A stretch of DNA of 64,000 nt from Coriobacteriaceae bacterium. Lineage in GTDB: Bacteria > Actinomycetota > Coriobacteriia > Coriobacteriales > QAMH01. Both the position numbers and the translations under genes were made by a program. Positions 56,413 through 64,000 of this stretch are shown here, one piece after another. The DNA lies in contig DAJPGJ010000001.1 of the NCBI GenBank assembly GCA_025992705.1, positions 1 to 64,000 of the forward strand, written 5' to 3'. The first letter of the stretch is position 1. Every line of letters starts with the position of its first letter. Below the pieces are notes generated by a model, which worked only from the letters and a program-made list of their open reading frames with translations, had not been told where the DNA came from and did no database searches.

Positions 56413-58362
56413 ATGACCAGCAAGAACCTCGACCATGACAAGCCCTCATCGCGCAAGCCGGCAGTCACCCTATTCGTGGCCGCCTTCGCGGCGTTTCTCG
56501 CCACCTTCAACGAGACGTTCCTGAACGTGGGATTCGCCCCCATCATGGAAAGCCTCTCCGTCGACGTGAGCACGGTGCAGTGGCTCGCGACGGCCTACAT
56601 GCTCGGGGCGGCGGTCATGGTGCCCGTATCGGCCTTCGCCTACCGCTCGTTTCCCACCCGCCCGCTCTTCTGCGCCACGACGGCGCTTCTGGTCATCGGC
56701 TCGGTCGTCGGAGCGCTCGCGCAGAACTTTGCCGTGCTGCTCATCGGGCGCATCATCCAGGCACTGGGCACGGGCATGCTCATCCCCATCGGCATGAACA
56801 TCACCCTCGAGGTTGCCCCACGCGAGAAGCTCGGAACCTACATGGGCATCATGGGTGCCATGACGACGTTGGGACCCTCGTCTAGTGTCATCCTCGCCGG
56901 CCTCATTCTGGCCGTGGCCGATTGGCATATGCTGCTGTGGACCTTCGCCGCGCTCTCGACGCTGTGCTTCCTGGCAGGAGCGATCATCTTACGCGACATC
57001 GCCAAGCTCAGCTATCCCCGCCTTGACGCCCTCTCCGTGGCACTCATCGGTATTGCGCTTATCGGCATTCTCTACGGCATATCGATGGTGTTTGGTGGAA
57101 ACGTCATCATCGCGCTTGTCGCGGCTATCATCGGCATCATTGCGCTCGTTGCCTTCATCAAACGCCAGGGCAAGCTTGCCGATCCCCTCATCAACCTCGA
57201 ACCCCTCAAGATCGCGCCCTTTGCCGTGGGCGTCATCGCCAACATGCTCTCCCTGATCGTCATCTTCGCGATGAACATCATCGTGCCGACGTTCATGCAA
57301 TCGATCCTGGGAACGCCGGCTCTCGTCGCTTCCCTCACGCTGTTTCCGGCAATCCTGTGCTCGTGCGTCGTCTCGCCCGTAGCCGGTCGCGTCTTTGACA
57401 AGCACGGTCCCGGCGTGTTGCTGCCCCTGGGCTTTGCATGCATGGCAGCATTTTCCGTGCTCACGGGCATCTTCATCGCGACCGCCAACCCCATCGTGCT
57501 GGCGCTCATCTACATCCCGGTCATCTGCGGCTCGGCCCTCGTCATCGGGCCGGTGCAGAGCTTTGCGCTCTCGAAGCTTTCCTACCAGCTCAACCCTCAT
57601 GGCGTCACGGTCATGTCCACGGGCTTCCAAATCGCCGGATGCATCGGCTCGTCCGTGTTCACGGGCGTCTATGCTGCGGTGAGTGCGGTCACGGCCGCCG
57701 GCGGCGCATCCGCTGCCCAAGCAGCGACCCAGGGCATGGTCGTCACCGGATGCCTGGTCGGCGCCGTTGCCCTGGTCGGATTCATCGTGGCTCTCTGGAT
57801 TCGCCGCCAGGCCGCCAGCAGCGCCATCGCCGCCACTGAAAGCTGGGAGCAGGCGCAAGTCGAGGAAGCGGTCCACGAGTCCGGCATGGGCATCGAGCCG
57901 AACGTGGTCTCACTCATGAAAACCGATGTGTACACCCTCGCGGAAGACGCCCTTGCATCCGATGCCATGCAGCTCTTCGCGTCCAAGGGAATCTCGGGCG
58001 CGCCGGTCGTCAGCGAGAGGGGAGCGATCGTCGGCTTCGTCTCGGATGGCGACGTGATGCGCAGTCTCGCCAATCAGGTGCCGGCGTTCAAGAGCGCATG
58101 GTCGTTCATCGTCGAGCTCGACAACGAGGACTTCAACAAGACGCTCGGCGAAGTCATGAAGACGCCGGTCAGCCAAATGGCAACCCGCAATGTCATAACC
58201 GTGAACGCGACTGACGACATGGGCGCTGTCGCGCGCGTCCTCGTTGACAATCACCTGAAGAAAGCACCGGTAATGCAAGACGGGCACATGGTGGGCATCA
58301 TCAACCGCTCCAACATAACCGCCTATGCCGTGTCGGCCTATCTCGGAGAAGCGACGAATTAG
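56413..58362 (+). CDS. MFS transporter (DHA2/EmrB type) fused to CBS domain pair
   Basis: 649 aa from the ATG at 56413; the open frame runs further upstream without support. Residues about 15-490 form a 14-helix DHA2 transporter (ATFNETFLNVGFAPIMESLSVDVSTVQWLATAYML, then IGRIIQALGTGMLIPIGMNI). It then has an acidic linker and two CBS motifs at about 510-640: VSLMKTDVYTLAEDALASDAMQLFASKGISGAPVVSERGAIVGFVSDGDVMR and VITVNATDDMGAVARVLVDNHLKKAPVMQDGHMVGIINRSNI. DHA2 proteins are drug/proton antiporters of about 480 aa; CBS pairs bind adenosyl nucleotides. A stand-alone gene followed by a palindrome and hairpin. Confidence 0.88.
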   Translation: MTSKNLDHDKPSSRKPAVTLFVAAFAAFLATFNETFLNVGFAPIMESLSVDVSTVQWLATAYMLGAAVMVPVSAFAYRSFPTRPLFCATTALLVIGSVVGALAQNFAVLLIGRIIQALGTGMLIPIGMNITLEVAPREKLGTYMGIMGAMTTLGPSSSVILAGLILAVADWHMLLWTFAALSTLCFLAGAIILRDIAKLSYPRLDALSVALIGIALIGILYGISMVFGGNVIIALVAAIIGIIALVAFIKRQGKLADPLINLEPLKIAPFAVGVIANMLSLIVIFAMNIIVPTFMQSILGTPALVASLTLFPAILCSCVVSPVAGRVFDKHGPGVLLPLGFACMAAFSVLTGIFIATANPIVLALIYIPVICGSALVIGPVQSFALSKLSYQLNPHGVTVMSTGFQIAGCIGSSVFTGVYAAVSAVTAAGGASAAQAATQGMVVTGCLVGAVALVGFIVALWIRRQAASSAIAATESWEQAQVEEAVHESGMGIEPNVVSLMKTDVYTLAEDALASDAMQLFASKGISGAPVVSERGAIVGFVSDGDVMRSLANQVPAFKSAWSFIVELDNEDFNKTLGEVMKTPVSQMATRNVITVNATDDMGAVARVLVDNHLKKAPVMQDGHMVGIINRSNITAYAVSAYLGEATN

Positions 58363-58365
58363 CAA

Positions 58366-58396
58366 ATGAGACAGTTGCTCAGAGACGGTGTCTCAT
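58366..58396. repeat. Dispersed ATGAGACA palindrome, copy 5
   Basis: ATGAGACAGTTGCTCAG...TGTCTCAT, starting four bases after the MFS-CBS TAG. Can serve as terminator. Confidence 0.85.
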
Positions 58397-58434
58397 ATTG
58401 CGATTGATATCATAGGCTCTGACACGTTGGAATC

Positions 58435-58467
58435 AGGAGGATGAGCGGCAAGGCAGCCCATCCTCCT
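58435..58467 (+). terminator. Hairpin upstream of the four-helix membrane protein
   Basis: AGGAGGATG / CATCCTCCT with a 15-base loop, 72 bases after the MFS-CBS stop. No strong T-run; could also hide ribosome-like sequence. Confidence 0.45.
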
Positions 58468-58496
58468 GGCTTTATGAGCAGATTCGGAGTCTTCAG

Positions 58497-58985
58497 GTGG
58501 GTTCGCAGGTGAACTGGCGCAAAGTCAACGGGGCCATTGCTGGCGTTCTGTGCCTGTTCTTCCTCGTGCACGGCATCCTCGGAATCCTATGGACGAGCGG
58601 TGCCATCAACGCGGAGCTCGCGTTTGTCATATGGGCGTTCTTCATCGCGGCCCTCGTTCATGGACTATTGAGCATCGTGACAAGCCGGCAGATGCTGCAC
58701 GATGCCGAAAGGCCGCCAAGCCGCCGAAAGAAGCGGCACCTCGTTCTCAAATGGGTAACGGGCCTGGCGCTCTTGCTCATCGCCTGCGTCCATGCCCTGC
58801 TCCCGGAACACGCGGCAGCATGGCCCTCCGTCAGCATCCTCGTGGCCCTCGCGTTAGCCGTACACATGTACGTGGGCGGAAAATCCCTGACCAGCGACCT
58901 TGGGTTACCTCGCGGAATGTGCATCGCCTTCAGGCTCGTGGCGATTGCCTGGGCAGGCATCGTCTGCATCGGACTGCTCACGTAA
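58497..58985 (+). CDS. Four-helix membrane protein, unknown function
   Basis: 162 aa with a GTG start (GGAG seven bases upstream). Four helices at about 10-32, 42-62, 84-104 and 110-128, plus a possible fifth at the end. Histidines occur in or near the helices (FFLVHGILG, ALVHGLLSIV, LIACVHALLPEHAA, LALAVHMYVGG), which is reminiscent of b-type cytochrome anchors, but no flavoprotein or Fe-S partner lies beside it. The loop RPPSRRKKRHLVLKW is strongly basic and so cytoplasmic. Downstream is a convergent TetR gene. Heme binding is only a possibility. Confidence 0.65.
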   Translation: MGSQVNWRKVNGAIAGVLCLFFLVHGILGILWTSGAINAELAFVIWAFFIAALVHGLLSIVTSRQMLHDAERPPSRRKKRHLVLKWVTGLALLLIACVHALLPEHAAAWPSVSILVALALAVHMYVGGKSLTSDLGLPRGMCIAFRLVAIAWAGIVCIGLLT

Positions 58986-59020
58986 GTCATAGACGAAAGG
59001 CGTGTCTCGCCAAACGTCGC

Positions 59021-59605
59021 TCATGTCTGCTGGCTATCCTCCACCAACTTGTTCACGATATCGAACGCGTGATACAGGTAATCCGCGCCCCAGATGTCCT
59101 TCAGGTCGAAGCTCCCGCTCTCGCGACTCCTGTACGTGAAGATTCCCAGAAATCCGCCGATGACGAACTCCAGGGACGTACGGTCTCGCAAATCGAGCCC
59201 GTCCACGTCAATGCCCAACTTGGCGCTCCACATCCTCAGGATGGCGTCATGTAGCATGCGGCGCAACTGAGAAGGGGCCCTATCATCGGCCAGGAGGCAT
59301 ACCCGATCCAGGCGCATCGAGAACTCGCTCTTCGAGAGGTAGTCGGGAATCTGCGCATCTCCCCTGATCGCCTCGATAACCGTGTAGATGAACTGCGTCT
59401 CGACAAGGGACTCCGCAGCCGCACGGGCCAGCTCGTCGATGTTGTCGAAGTGGTAGTAGAAGGTGTTCTTGTTCACACCAGCCGACCTGCACAGCCCCAC
59501 CACGCTTATGCCCTCGTAGGACCCTTCGGCGAGCGCATCCCAGAACGCCGCTTCCAGCTTGTCACGGGCGGTGTCATCGCCCTTTTTGTAGTGGGGTCTC
59601 GGCAT
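59021..59605 (-). CDS. TetR family transcriptional regulator
   Basis: 194 aa from the ATG at 59605 (GGGGAG five bases upstream); an ATG four codons earlier lacks a ribosome site. HTH: ISVVGLCRSAGVNKNTFYYHFDNIDELARAA (about 33-63), the classic TetR_N form. The rest is the helical ligand-binding half. Last gene of the minus-strand MFS/QueG-like/radical-SAM cluster. The inverted repeat 39 bases upstream of its start suggests autoregulation. Confidence 0.88.
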   Translation of the reverse strand: MPRPHYKKGDDTARDKLEAAFWDALAEGSYEGISVVGLCRSAGVNKNTFYYHFDNIDELARAAAESLVETQFIYTVIEAIRGDAQIPDYLSKSEFSMRLDRVCLLADDRAPSQLRRMLHDAILRMWSAKLGIDVDGLDLRDRTSLEFVIGGFLGIFTYRSRESGSFDLKDIWGADYLYHAFDIVNKLVEDSQQT

Positions 59606-59643
59606 GGCTCTCCCCATCGACGGACCGTGGATGCATTGGCCAT

Positions 59644-59668
59644 TTAATTAGCCCGTGCAGCCAATTAA
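59644..59668. promoter_or_regulatory. Candidate operator of the TetR gene
   Basis: TTAATTAGC, seven bases, GCCAATTAA: 9-base arms with one mismatch, in the gap between the radical SAM gene and the TetR gene. Confidence 0.5.
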
Positions 59669-59749
59669 CGGGAAGAGTAGCATGCAGACAGCCCTGGTGG
59701 GCGTTACAAATACGTGACGATGGGTAACTGGCGCACGCTGCGTCAGCCG

Positions 59750-61222
59750 TTATTTTGTCGCGAAGATGGAGTCCTTGTCGCGGTCGGGATCGAAGGCGGC
59801 ATGCATCGTGCGACCCTGACGCCCCAGGCGTTCCAGGTCGCTATCAGCCAGGCCGCTGCAGGTGCGGTTGCGCAGCTCGGCACGCGGATCGTCCGGGTCG
59901 GTCCAGAGTCTTTCTGCCACCGGCGCCCATGCGCGTGCTGCGGGTCGGCATTTCTCCGCAAGGTCGTGAGCGCTTTCGGTCGCCTGCAAATCGGTGCAGT
60001 GGGCTCCCGTCTCCTCGACCATGTGCTCGATGCACTCGGGATTCTCGAGCATCGGACACGGCCGCAGCAGATTGTCGTTGAAGGGCTGCCCTTCGTAGTA
60101 GGCCATGAAGATGGGCGAGCGCAGACAGTCGAGTAACGACATCTCACGGACGTTGGCATTCGAATAGTGGATGAACACGCAGGGCTCGACGTCACCGGCA
60201 GCATTGATGTGCAGGTAGCGTCTGCCACCGGCGATGCAACCGCCCACGAACTCGCCATCGTGCTGGAAGTCCAGAGTGAGGATGGGCTTGGTCTCGCGTA
60301 TGCGACGGTTGAAGCGGTAGAGGCGCTCGCGGTCCTCGGGGGTGGGCATGAGGGAGGTAGGGGCGTCCTTGCCCACGGGCATGTAGGTGAAGATCCAGGC
60401 AAACAACGCGCCCTTCTCGATGAGCCAGTCGAAGTACTCGTCGCTGGCAACGGAAGGCGCGTTGTCGTGGGTATAGCAAATGGAGACGCCAAAGGGCAGC
60501 CCATGTCTGCTCAGCAGATCCATGGCGGCCTCCACCTTGGCGTAGGTGCCCTCGCCTCTGCGCCCGTCCGTGGCTGCCTCGTCGCCCTCGGCCGAGATGG
60601 CCGGGATGAAGTTCTTGACGCGGATCATCTCCTGGCAGAACTCCTCGTCGATGAGCGTGGCGTTGGTGAAGCACAAGAACGCGCAATCGGGATGGGCCTC
60701 GCAGAGCTTGATGAGATCGTGCTTGCGCACCAGCGGCTCGCCGCCCGTGTAGATGTAGATGTGGACGCCAAGCTCCTTGCCCTGGCAGATGATGGAGTCG
60801 ATCTCGTCATAGCTCAGGTTGAGCTTATGGCCGTACTCCGCAGCCCAGCAGCCCGTGCAGTGCAGGTTGCAAGCGCTCGTGGGATCGAGCAGGATGGCCC
60901 AGGGGATGTTGCAGCGATACTTCTCGCGCATCTTCTCCTGTACGCCCCATGCTATGAGGTTGGACTCGACCAGGACGGTCTTGATCATGTCGTTGCGAAC
61001 CGCGGGGTTGAGGTTCATGATCCGCATCATGAGCTGGTACATGTTGTTGTCGGGATCGGACATGACCTTCGTGAACGCCTCGCGCTGCGCGGGAAACAGG
61101 GCATCGGGGCAAATGGCGTTGATCTTGTCCATCACCTTGCTCATGTTGTTTTCGGGATCTGCGCAGAGGTAGTCGACAAGTTTGTTGGCCGCCGTGCGCT
61201 TTGCAAAGTCCATTGGTCTCAT
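59750..61222 (-). CDS. Radical SAM protein with SPASM-like C terminus
   Basis: 490 aa. Radical SAM cluster motif CNLHCTGC with C118, C122 and C125, after a 110-residue N-terminal extension (LVDYLCADPENNMSKVMDKINAICPD). The SAM-binding G-rich strand is IYIYTGGEPLVRKHDL. C-terminal cysteines (GGCIAGGRRYLHINAAGDVEPCVFIHYSNANV..., then CPMLENPECIEHMVEE) fit an auxiliary cluster region. The enzyme would cleave SAM to start a radical reaction; the substrate is unknown. It is in a minus-strand cluster with a QueG-like protein, an MFS transporter and TetR; no small precursor peptide was found beside it. Confidence 0.85.
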   Translation of the reverse strand: MRPMDFAKRTAANKLVDYLCADPENNMSKVMDKINAICPDALFPAQREAFTKVMSDPDNNMYQLMMRIMNLNPAVRNDMIKTVLVESNLIAWGVQEKMREKYRCNIPWAILLDPTSACNLHCTGCWAAEYGHKLNLSYDEIDSIICQGKELGVHIYIYTGGEPLVRKHDLIKLCEAHPDCAFLCFTNATLIDEEFCQEMIRVKNFIPAISAEGDEAATDGRRGEGTYAKVEAAMDLLSRHGLPFGVSICYTHDNAPSVASDEYFDWLIEKGALFAWIFTYMPVGKDAPTSLMPTPEDRERLYRFNRRIRETKPILTLDFQHDGEFVGGCIAGGRRYLHINAAGDVEPCVFIHYSNANVREMSLLDCLRSPIFMAYYEGQPFNDNLLRPCPMLENPECIEHMVEETGAHCTDLQATESAHDLAEKCRPAARAWAPVAERLWTDPDDPRAELRNRTCSGLADSDLERLGRQGRTMHAAFDPDRDKDSIFATK

Positions 61223-61314
61223 AATCCGGACCTTTCCTCTTGCCTGGCCGAAAGGGCCGCAATGCCGCGTTTTGCTTTTCTGACTAGTCTAGGATTCGCC
61301 ACGACGCACAAAAA

Positions 61315-61339
61315 TGGCCGATATGCGGGATACCGGCCA
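61315..61339. promoter_or_regulatory. Candidate operator upstream of radical SAM gene
   Basis: TGGCCGATAT, five bases, ATACCGGCCA (10-base arms, one mismatch) in the 190-base gap before the radical SAM gene. It could be the site of the TetR regulator, although its sequence differs from 59644-59668. Nothing else was recognised in the gap 61223-61412. Confidence 0.35.
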
Positions 61340-61412
61340 ATAATGCGACTATGGCTTCATGGACGCGATGATAGCTGGAGCGCGGTCCCAGGAATGTGCT
61401 CGGTGAGCAAAC

Positions 61413-62366
61413 CTATTCTTCGAACATGTGCTCAGCAGCCAAAGCGCGTTCTGCGTTGCGGCGGAACACCGCAGGGTCGCGAATGTAGTTGTACATGACC
61501 GACCTCAGTACATCGCGATAGTAATCATCGTCAAAGCTATCAAGCCCAGCCACCCGTTCCAAATCGAAGCTAGCCACGAGCTCTTCCAAAAACGGATCCT
61601 TGCGCTTGGCTCGACGCAGCACGTCGTGATTGCGAGGACAGACCTCCTGGCATATGTCACAGCCGTGAATGTAGGTGCCCATGGCCTTTGAATCGGCTTG
61701 CCCATTGGGGATGAGGCAGTTGAGCAAGATGCACTTCATGGGGTTCAGGTGCCGCGACGACTCGATGGCTCCCGTCGGACATGCCTTCAGACACAGGTTG
61801 CAATCCGGCGGGCACTCGTTTTCGATTGGAGCCTGGTCGTAGACGAGCTCTGCGTCCACGAGCCACGTGTAGAGAACGACGAACGATCCGTCCTCCTCGG
61901 TATAGGCGAAGTTGTTGTTGCCGTAGGTGACGAGCCCGGCCTCCGCGCAGATGGGCCGGGCGGGCAGCTCGATGTTGCCGCGATAGACCTCCATGCCCTG
62001 CGATTCCAGAAACTCCCCCATGGCTTCCAGGCGCTTGCCCGCCACGTTATCAGGGACGGGCACATAGCAACGGGCCAGGTATATGCGGCCGATGTACTTC
62101 AGCAGCTCGGGCGGGTAGTCCACATCGCCAAACCCGAAGGTAGCGCACACGATGGACTTGCCCTGGGGGAAGAACTCGGAGGGAAAGCACCCGGCGTAAA
62201 ACGACGCGGGATTGTCGATGAAGCGCTCGTAGCCGTTGCGCGCGCGAACCGCGGCGGCGTAATCCGGAAAGTCATGGCACGGTATGACGCCCACGTGAGA
62301 AAACCCGAGCTCCAGGCCCTTCATCTTGATGCGCCTGGTCAGCGCCTCGCGAGCTTCGACGTCCAT
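61413..62366 (-). CDS. QueG-like (epoxyqueuosine reductase-type) 2[4Fe-4S] protein
   Basis: 317 aa. N-terminal region without clusters (GFSHVGVIPCHDFPDYAAAV, CYVPVPDNVAG), then ferredoxin motifs CPPDCNLCLKACPT (185-198) and C-x9-type CDICQEVCPRN (236-246), with NPMKCILLNCLIPNG between. The layout resembles QueG/reductive-dehalogenase-type cobalamin reductases, but it lacks the HEAT-repeat tail of QueG and several QueG sequence landmarks, so another substrate is likely. No signal peptide. GGGGGTG precedes the ATG. It starts 19 bases after the MFS gene stop, so operon membership is likely. Confidence 0.8.
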   Translation of the reverse strand: MDVEAREALTRRIKMKGLELGFSHVGVIPCHDFPDYAAAVRARNGYERFIDNPASFYAGCFPSEFFPQGKSIVCATFGFGDVDYPPELLKYIGRIYLARCYVPVPDNVAGKRLEAMGEFLESQGMEVYRGNIELPARPICAEAGLVTYGNNNFAYTEEDGSFVVLYTWLVDAELVYDQAPIENECPPDCNLCLKACPTGAIESSRHLNPMKCILLNCLIPNGQADSKAMGTYIHGCDICQEVCPRNHDVLRRAKRKDPFLEELVASFDLERVAGLDSFDDDYYRDVLRSVMYNYIRDPAVFRRNAERALAAEHMFEE

Positions 62367-62384
62367 GATGCACCCCCGATTCGT

Positions 62385-63575
62385 CTAGGTAATTCTATCC
62401 TGCCGACGCTGCAGATTCCAACGCAAGACGATGAGGGAGGCCCCTATGGCGGGTATGAGCATCGCCAGCCACATGAGCGAATACGCCTCGGGTTGGCTGC
62501 CGAGAATCGGCGTTGCGGCCTCTATGACCATTCCCCCGATGATGGGACCGATGAGCATTCCCAGGTCGAGCCCCGTGAAGGCGGTATTACTTGCGGCGCC
62601 GCGTCGAGACGGGGGCACAGAGGCCAACGCAGCAGATTGGAGCAGCGGGCCGCAACATCCGAATCCAGCCGAGCCCAGAATCGCGGCGATGATGAACGTC
62701 GCCAGATTGTCCGCAGCGGCAAATGCGACATAGGACGCCGCGAAGAACGCGATGCCAACAAGGAGCACCCGCGGTGCTCCAAACCTATCGGCCATGCTTC
62801 CGAATAGGGGGCGTGTTCCCAATAGGCAGAGGGAATACACGATGAAGAAGACCCCCATCTGGGAAACCCCCACGGAGTAGCCATACAGCACGACGTAGGC
62901 GCCCATGCACGAAAACGAGGTCGCGAGCAGCATCAGGGCGACGCCCTTTCCCACTGCCTCCGGCGCGAACATGCGATCGAGTTTCAACTCGTACCGCAAA
63001 CGCTCCCGATACGGCTCCCGTATGAGTCCGACACCGCACATGGCCACCAGGAGGCAACCTGCGGCGAGGAAGTAAGATGGCGAAAAGCCAATGGCATCCA
63101 CTAGATACAACCCTGCCGCTGGACCGATTACCTGCGCGAACGACTGCGCCAGGGCATAGATGCTTATTCCGCTCGCGAACCTCGATTCCGGAAGGAACTC
63201 CGATACGAGCGACATGGCGAGTGGGCCACTACAGCCAATCCCAATGCCGTGCACGAGCCTGACGATGACAAGCCCCTGCAGGGAATCCACCACACCGTAG
63301 AGGAACATGCAGGCGCATATGATGCACTGCGATGCCATGAGCAGACGCTTGCGCGAGAAGCTGTCGAACGCAGGGCCCGCGAAGGGCCTGATGAGCAATG
63401 CCGTCACGGAAAACGAGCTCACCACTATGCCTACCACGGAAGGAGATGCTCCCAGCGCGTCGGCATACACCGGAAGCGTGGTGTTGGCCATGAACGCGGC
63501 CATAGACTGGAAGAGGTTCACCACCATCAACGCGATGTAGGGAAAGCTCCAGATGCTCTCTTTTTGCTCTTTCAC
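62385..63575 (-). CDS. MFS transporter
   Basis: 396 aa from a GTG at 63575 (AAGGCGG upstream); a GTG ten codons earlier lacks a ribosome site. 12 helices; loop motif PFAGPAFDSFSRKRLLMAS and a second-half motif FGSMADRFGAPRVLLVG. VRLVHGIGIGCSGPLAMSL is the helix 4 region of drug/sugar-type MFS exporters. First gene of the MFS/QueG-like/radical-SAM/TetR minus-strand cluster. Substrate unknown. Confidence 0.88.
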   Translation of the reverse strand: MKEQKESIWSFPYIALMVVNLFQSMAAFMANTTLPVYADALGASPSVVGIVVSSFSVTALLIRPFAGPAFDSFSRKRLLMASQCIICACMFLYGVVDSLQGLVIVRLVHGIGIGCSGPLAMSLVSEFLPESRFASGISIYALAQSFAQVIGPAAGLYLVDAIGFSPSYFLAAGCLLVAMCGVGLIREPYRERLRYELKLDRMFAPEAVGKGVALMLLATSFSCMGAYVVLYGYSVGVSQMGVFFIVYSLCLLGTRPLFGSMADRFGAPRVLLVGIAFFAASYVAFAAADNLATFIIAAILGSAGFGCCGPLLQSAALASVPPSRRGAASNTAFTGLDLGMLIGPIIGGMVIEAATPILGSQPEAYSLMWLAMLIPAIGASLIVLRWNLQRRQDRIT

Positions 63576-63665
63576 GCGGCCGCCTTCGTCTTGGTACGCA
63601 CACACTATAGCCGTAGGCTAGCCTACTGCCGCGCGGGAAAGTCCAATCGAAACAGGTGATGTGCC

Positions 63666-64000
63666 TCACTCCGGCAACTTGCAGACGTCCACCCACTCGC
63701 TTTTGGGAACAATCGCCGCCAGCTCATCGGGCGTCAACGCGATGGCGCTGTTGGAACTTCCGCACGCCGGATAGACCATGTCGAACCTGCGCAGGGACTC
63801 GTCGAGATAGACATCGCACCCGTCTTTCACGCCAAAAGGGCACACGCCACCGACGGCATGGCCGATGCGCTCTTCCGCCTCGTCGGCGGACAGCATCTTC
63901 GCCTTGCACCCGAAGCGCGTCTTGAACTTAGGATTCGCTATGCGTGCGTCTCCGGCGCACACCACGAGCGCCACCCGGTCACCCACCGCAAACGAAAGCG
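63666..64000 (-). CDS. YbaK/EbsC-type deacylase, 5' end cut by window edge
   Basis: At least 111 residues; the frame stays open to the edge (…LSFAVGDRVALVVCAGDARIANPKFKTRF). It has the YbaK/prolyl-tRNA-editing domain features: ALVVCAGDARI, LSADEAEERIGHAVGGVCPFGVKDGCDVYLDESL and SSNSAIALTPDELAAI. Family members hydrolyse mischarged aminoacyl-tRNA (for example Cys-tRNA(Pro)) in trans. The last strand KSEWVDVCKLPE is complete. The start lies outside the window. Confidence 0.88.
   Translation of the reverse strand, partial: LSFAVGDRVALVVCAGDARIANPKFKTRFGCKAKMLSADEAEERIGHAVGGVCPFGVKDGCDVYLDESLRRFDMVYPACGSSNSAIALTPDELAAIVPKSEWVDVCKLPE

Noticed and set aside
1..64000. CRISPR arrays, tRNA or rRNA genes, transposases, integrases, replication origin
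   Set aside because: None seen. The repeated sequences are dispersed palindromes and inverted pairs, not regularly spaced direct repeats with spacers. This was judged by eye, so a covariance-model search for tRNAs could still add a hit.

Overview
The window reads as chromosomal DNA of an anaerobic, GC-rich actinobacterium of class Coriobacteriia, most likely Eggerthellaceae-like. This is inferred from the gene set: four molybdopterin oxidoreductase/ferredoxin pairs, a giant 2-hydroxyacyl-CoA dehydratase activase fusion, a UPF0210 protein, a VanZ-RDD protein and many Shine-Dalgarno-led genes. No rRNA, tRNA, CRISPR array, transposase or replication origin was recognised. Most genes lie on the minus strand.

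Layout. 0-4.2 kb: end of a probable Fe-S scaffold gene and a GGGtGRT protein (+), then asd, a CYTH-domain protein and a BaiN/HI0933-type flavoprotein (-). 4.2-10.6 kb: a minus-strand surface-protein operon (large pilin-like multidomain protein, two proteins with SipW-type leaders, an LPSTG-anchored protein, a MucBP-like protein and a SipW-type signal peptidase). 10.7-18.7 kb: amidase, O-antigen-ligase-like protein, 1515-aa activase/dehydratase fusion and a UPF0210 protein, tightly packed. 18.8-27.3 kb: a hypothetical, purH, an M28-like membrane protein with a huge disordered insert, an ABC ATPase and typA. 27.5-30.5 kb: an FMN-riboswitch-controlled riboflavin ECF locus (ribU, ecfA1, ecfA2, no ecfT). 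30.5-43.1 kb: an Rv3722c-type aspartate aminotransferase, a rhodanese, a molybdoenzyme pair with a divergent tandem MarR regulator, hipBA, an OYE/dienoyl-CoA-reductase-like flavoprotein, a VanZ-RDD protein and a repeat-bearing surface protein.

43.0-56.2 kb looks like an acquired island of visibly lower GC. It is bracketed by a ~97-bp direct repeat that contains the 3' end of the surface-protein gene, and the left edge also carries a decayed MFS-gene fragment. The island holds a pyrogallol-phloroglucinol-transhydroxylase-like pair, two further molybdoenzyme/ferredoxin pairs, two transporters, a TetR-like regulator and a small zinc-ribbon protein. None of the catalytic subunits has a Tat signal, so they should act in the cytoplasm. 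The gene combination suggests uptake and reductive or transhydroxylating metabolism of (poly)phenolic compounds; the substrates cannot be read from sequence.

56.2-64 kb: an MFS transporter fused to CBS domains, a four-helix membrane protein, and a minus-strand cluster of MFS transporter, QueG-like ferredoxin protein, radical SAM protein and TetR regulator, ending in a partial YbaK-type deacylase.

Intergenic space is rich in dispersed palindromes (ATGAGACA...TGTCTCAT and relatives). Several are fused to gene ends so that the stop codon lies inside the repeat. They include a perfect 74-bp palindrome. A second family of FERSE-type repeats (..CGCTTCGCTCCGCTCGAAATGACA) fills three gaps.
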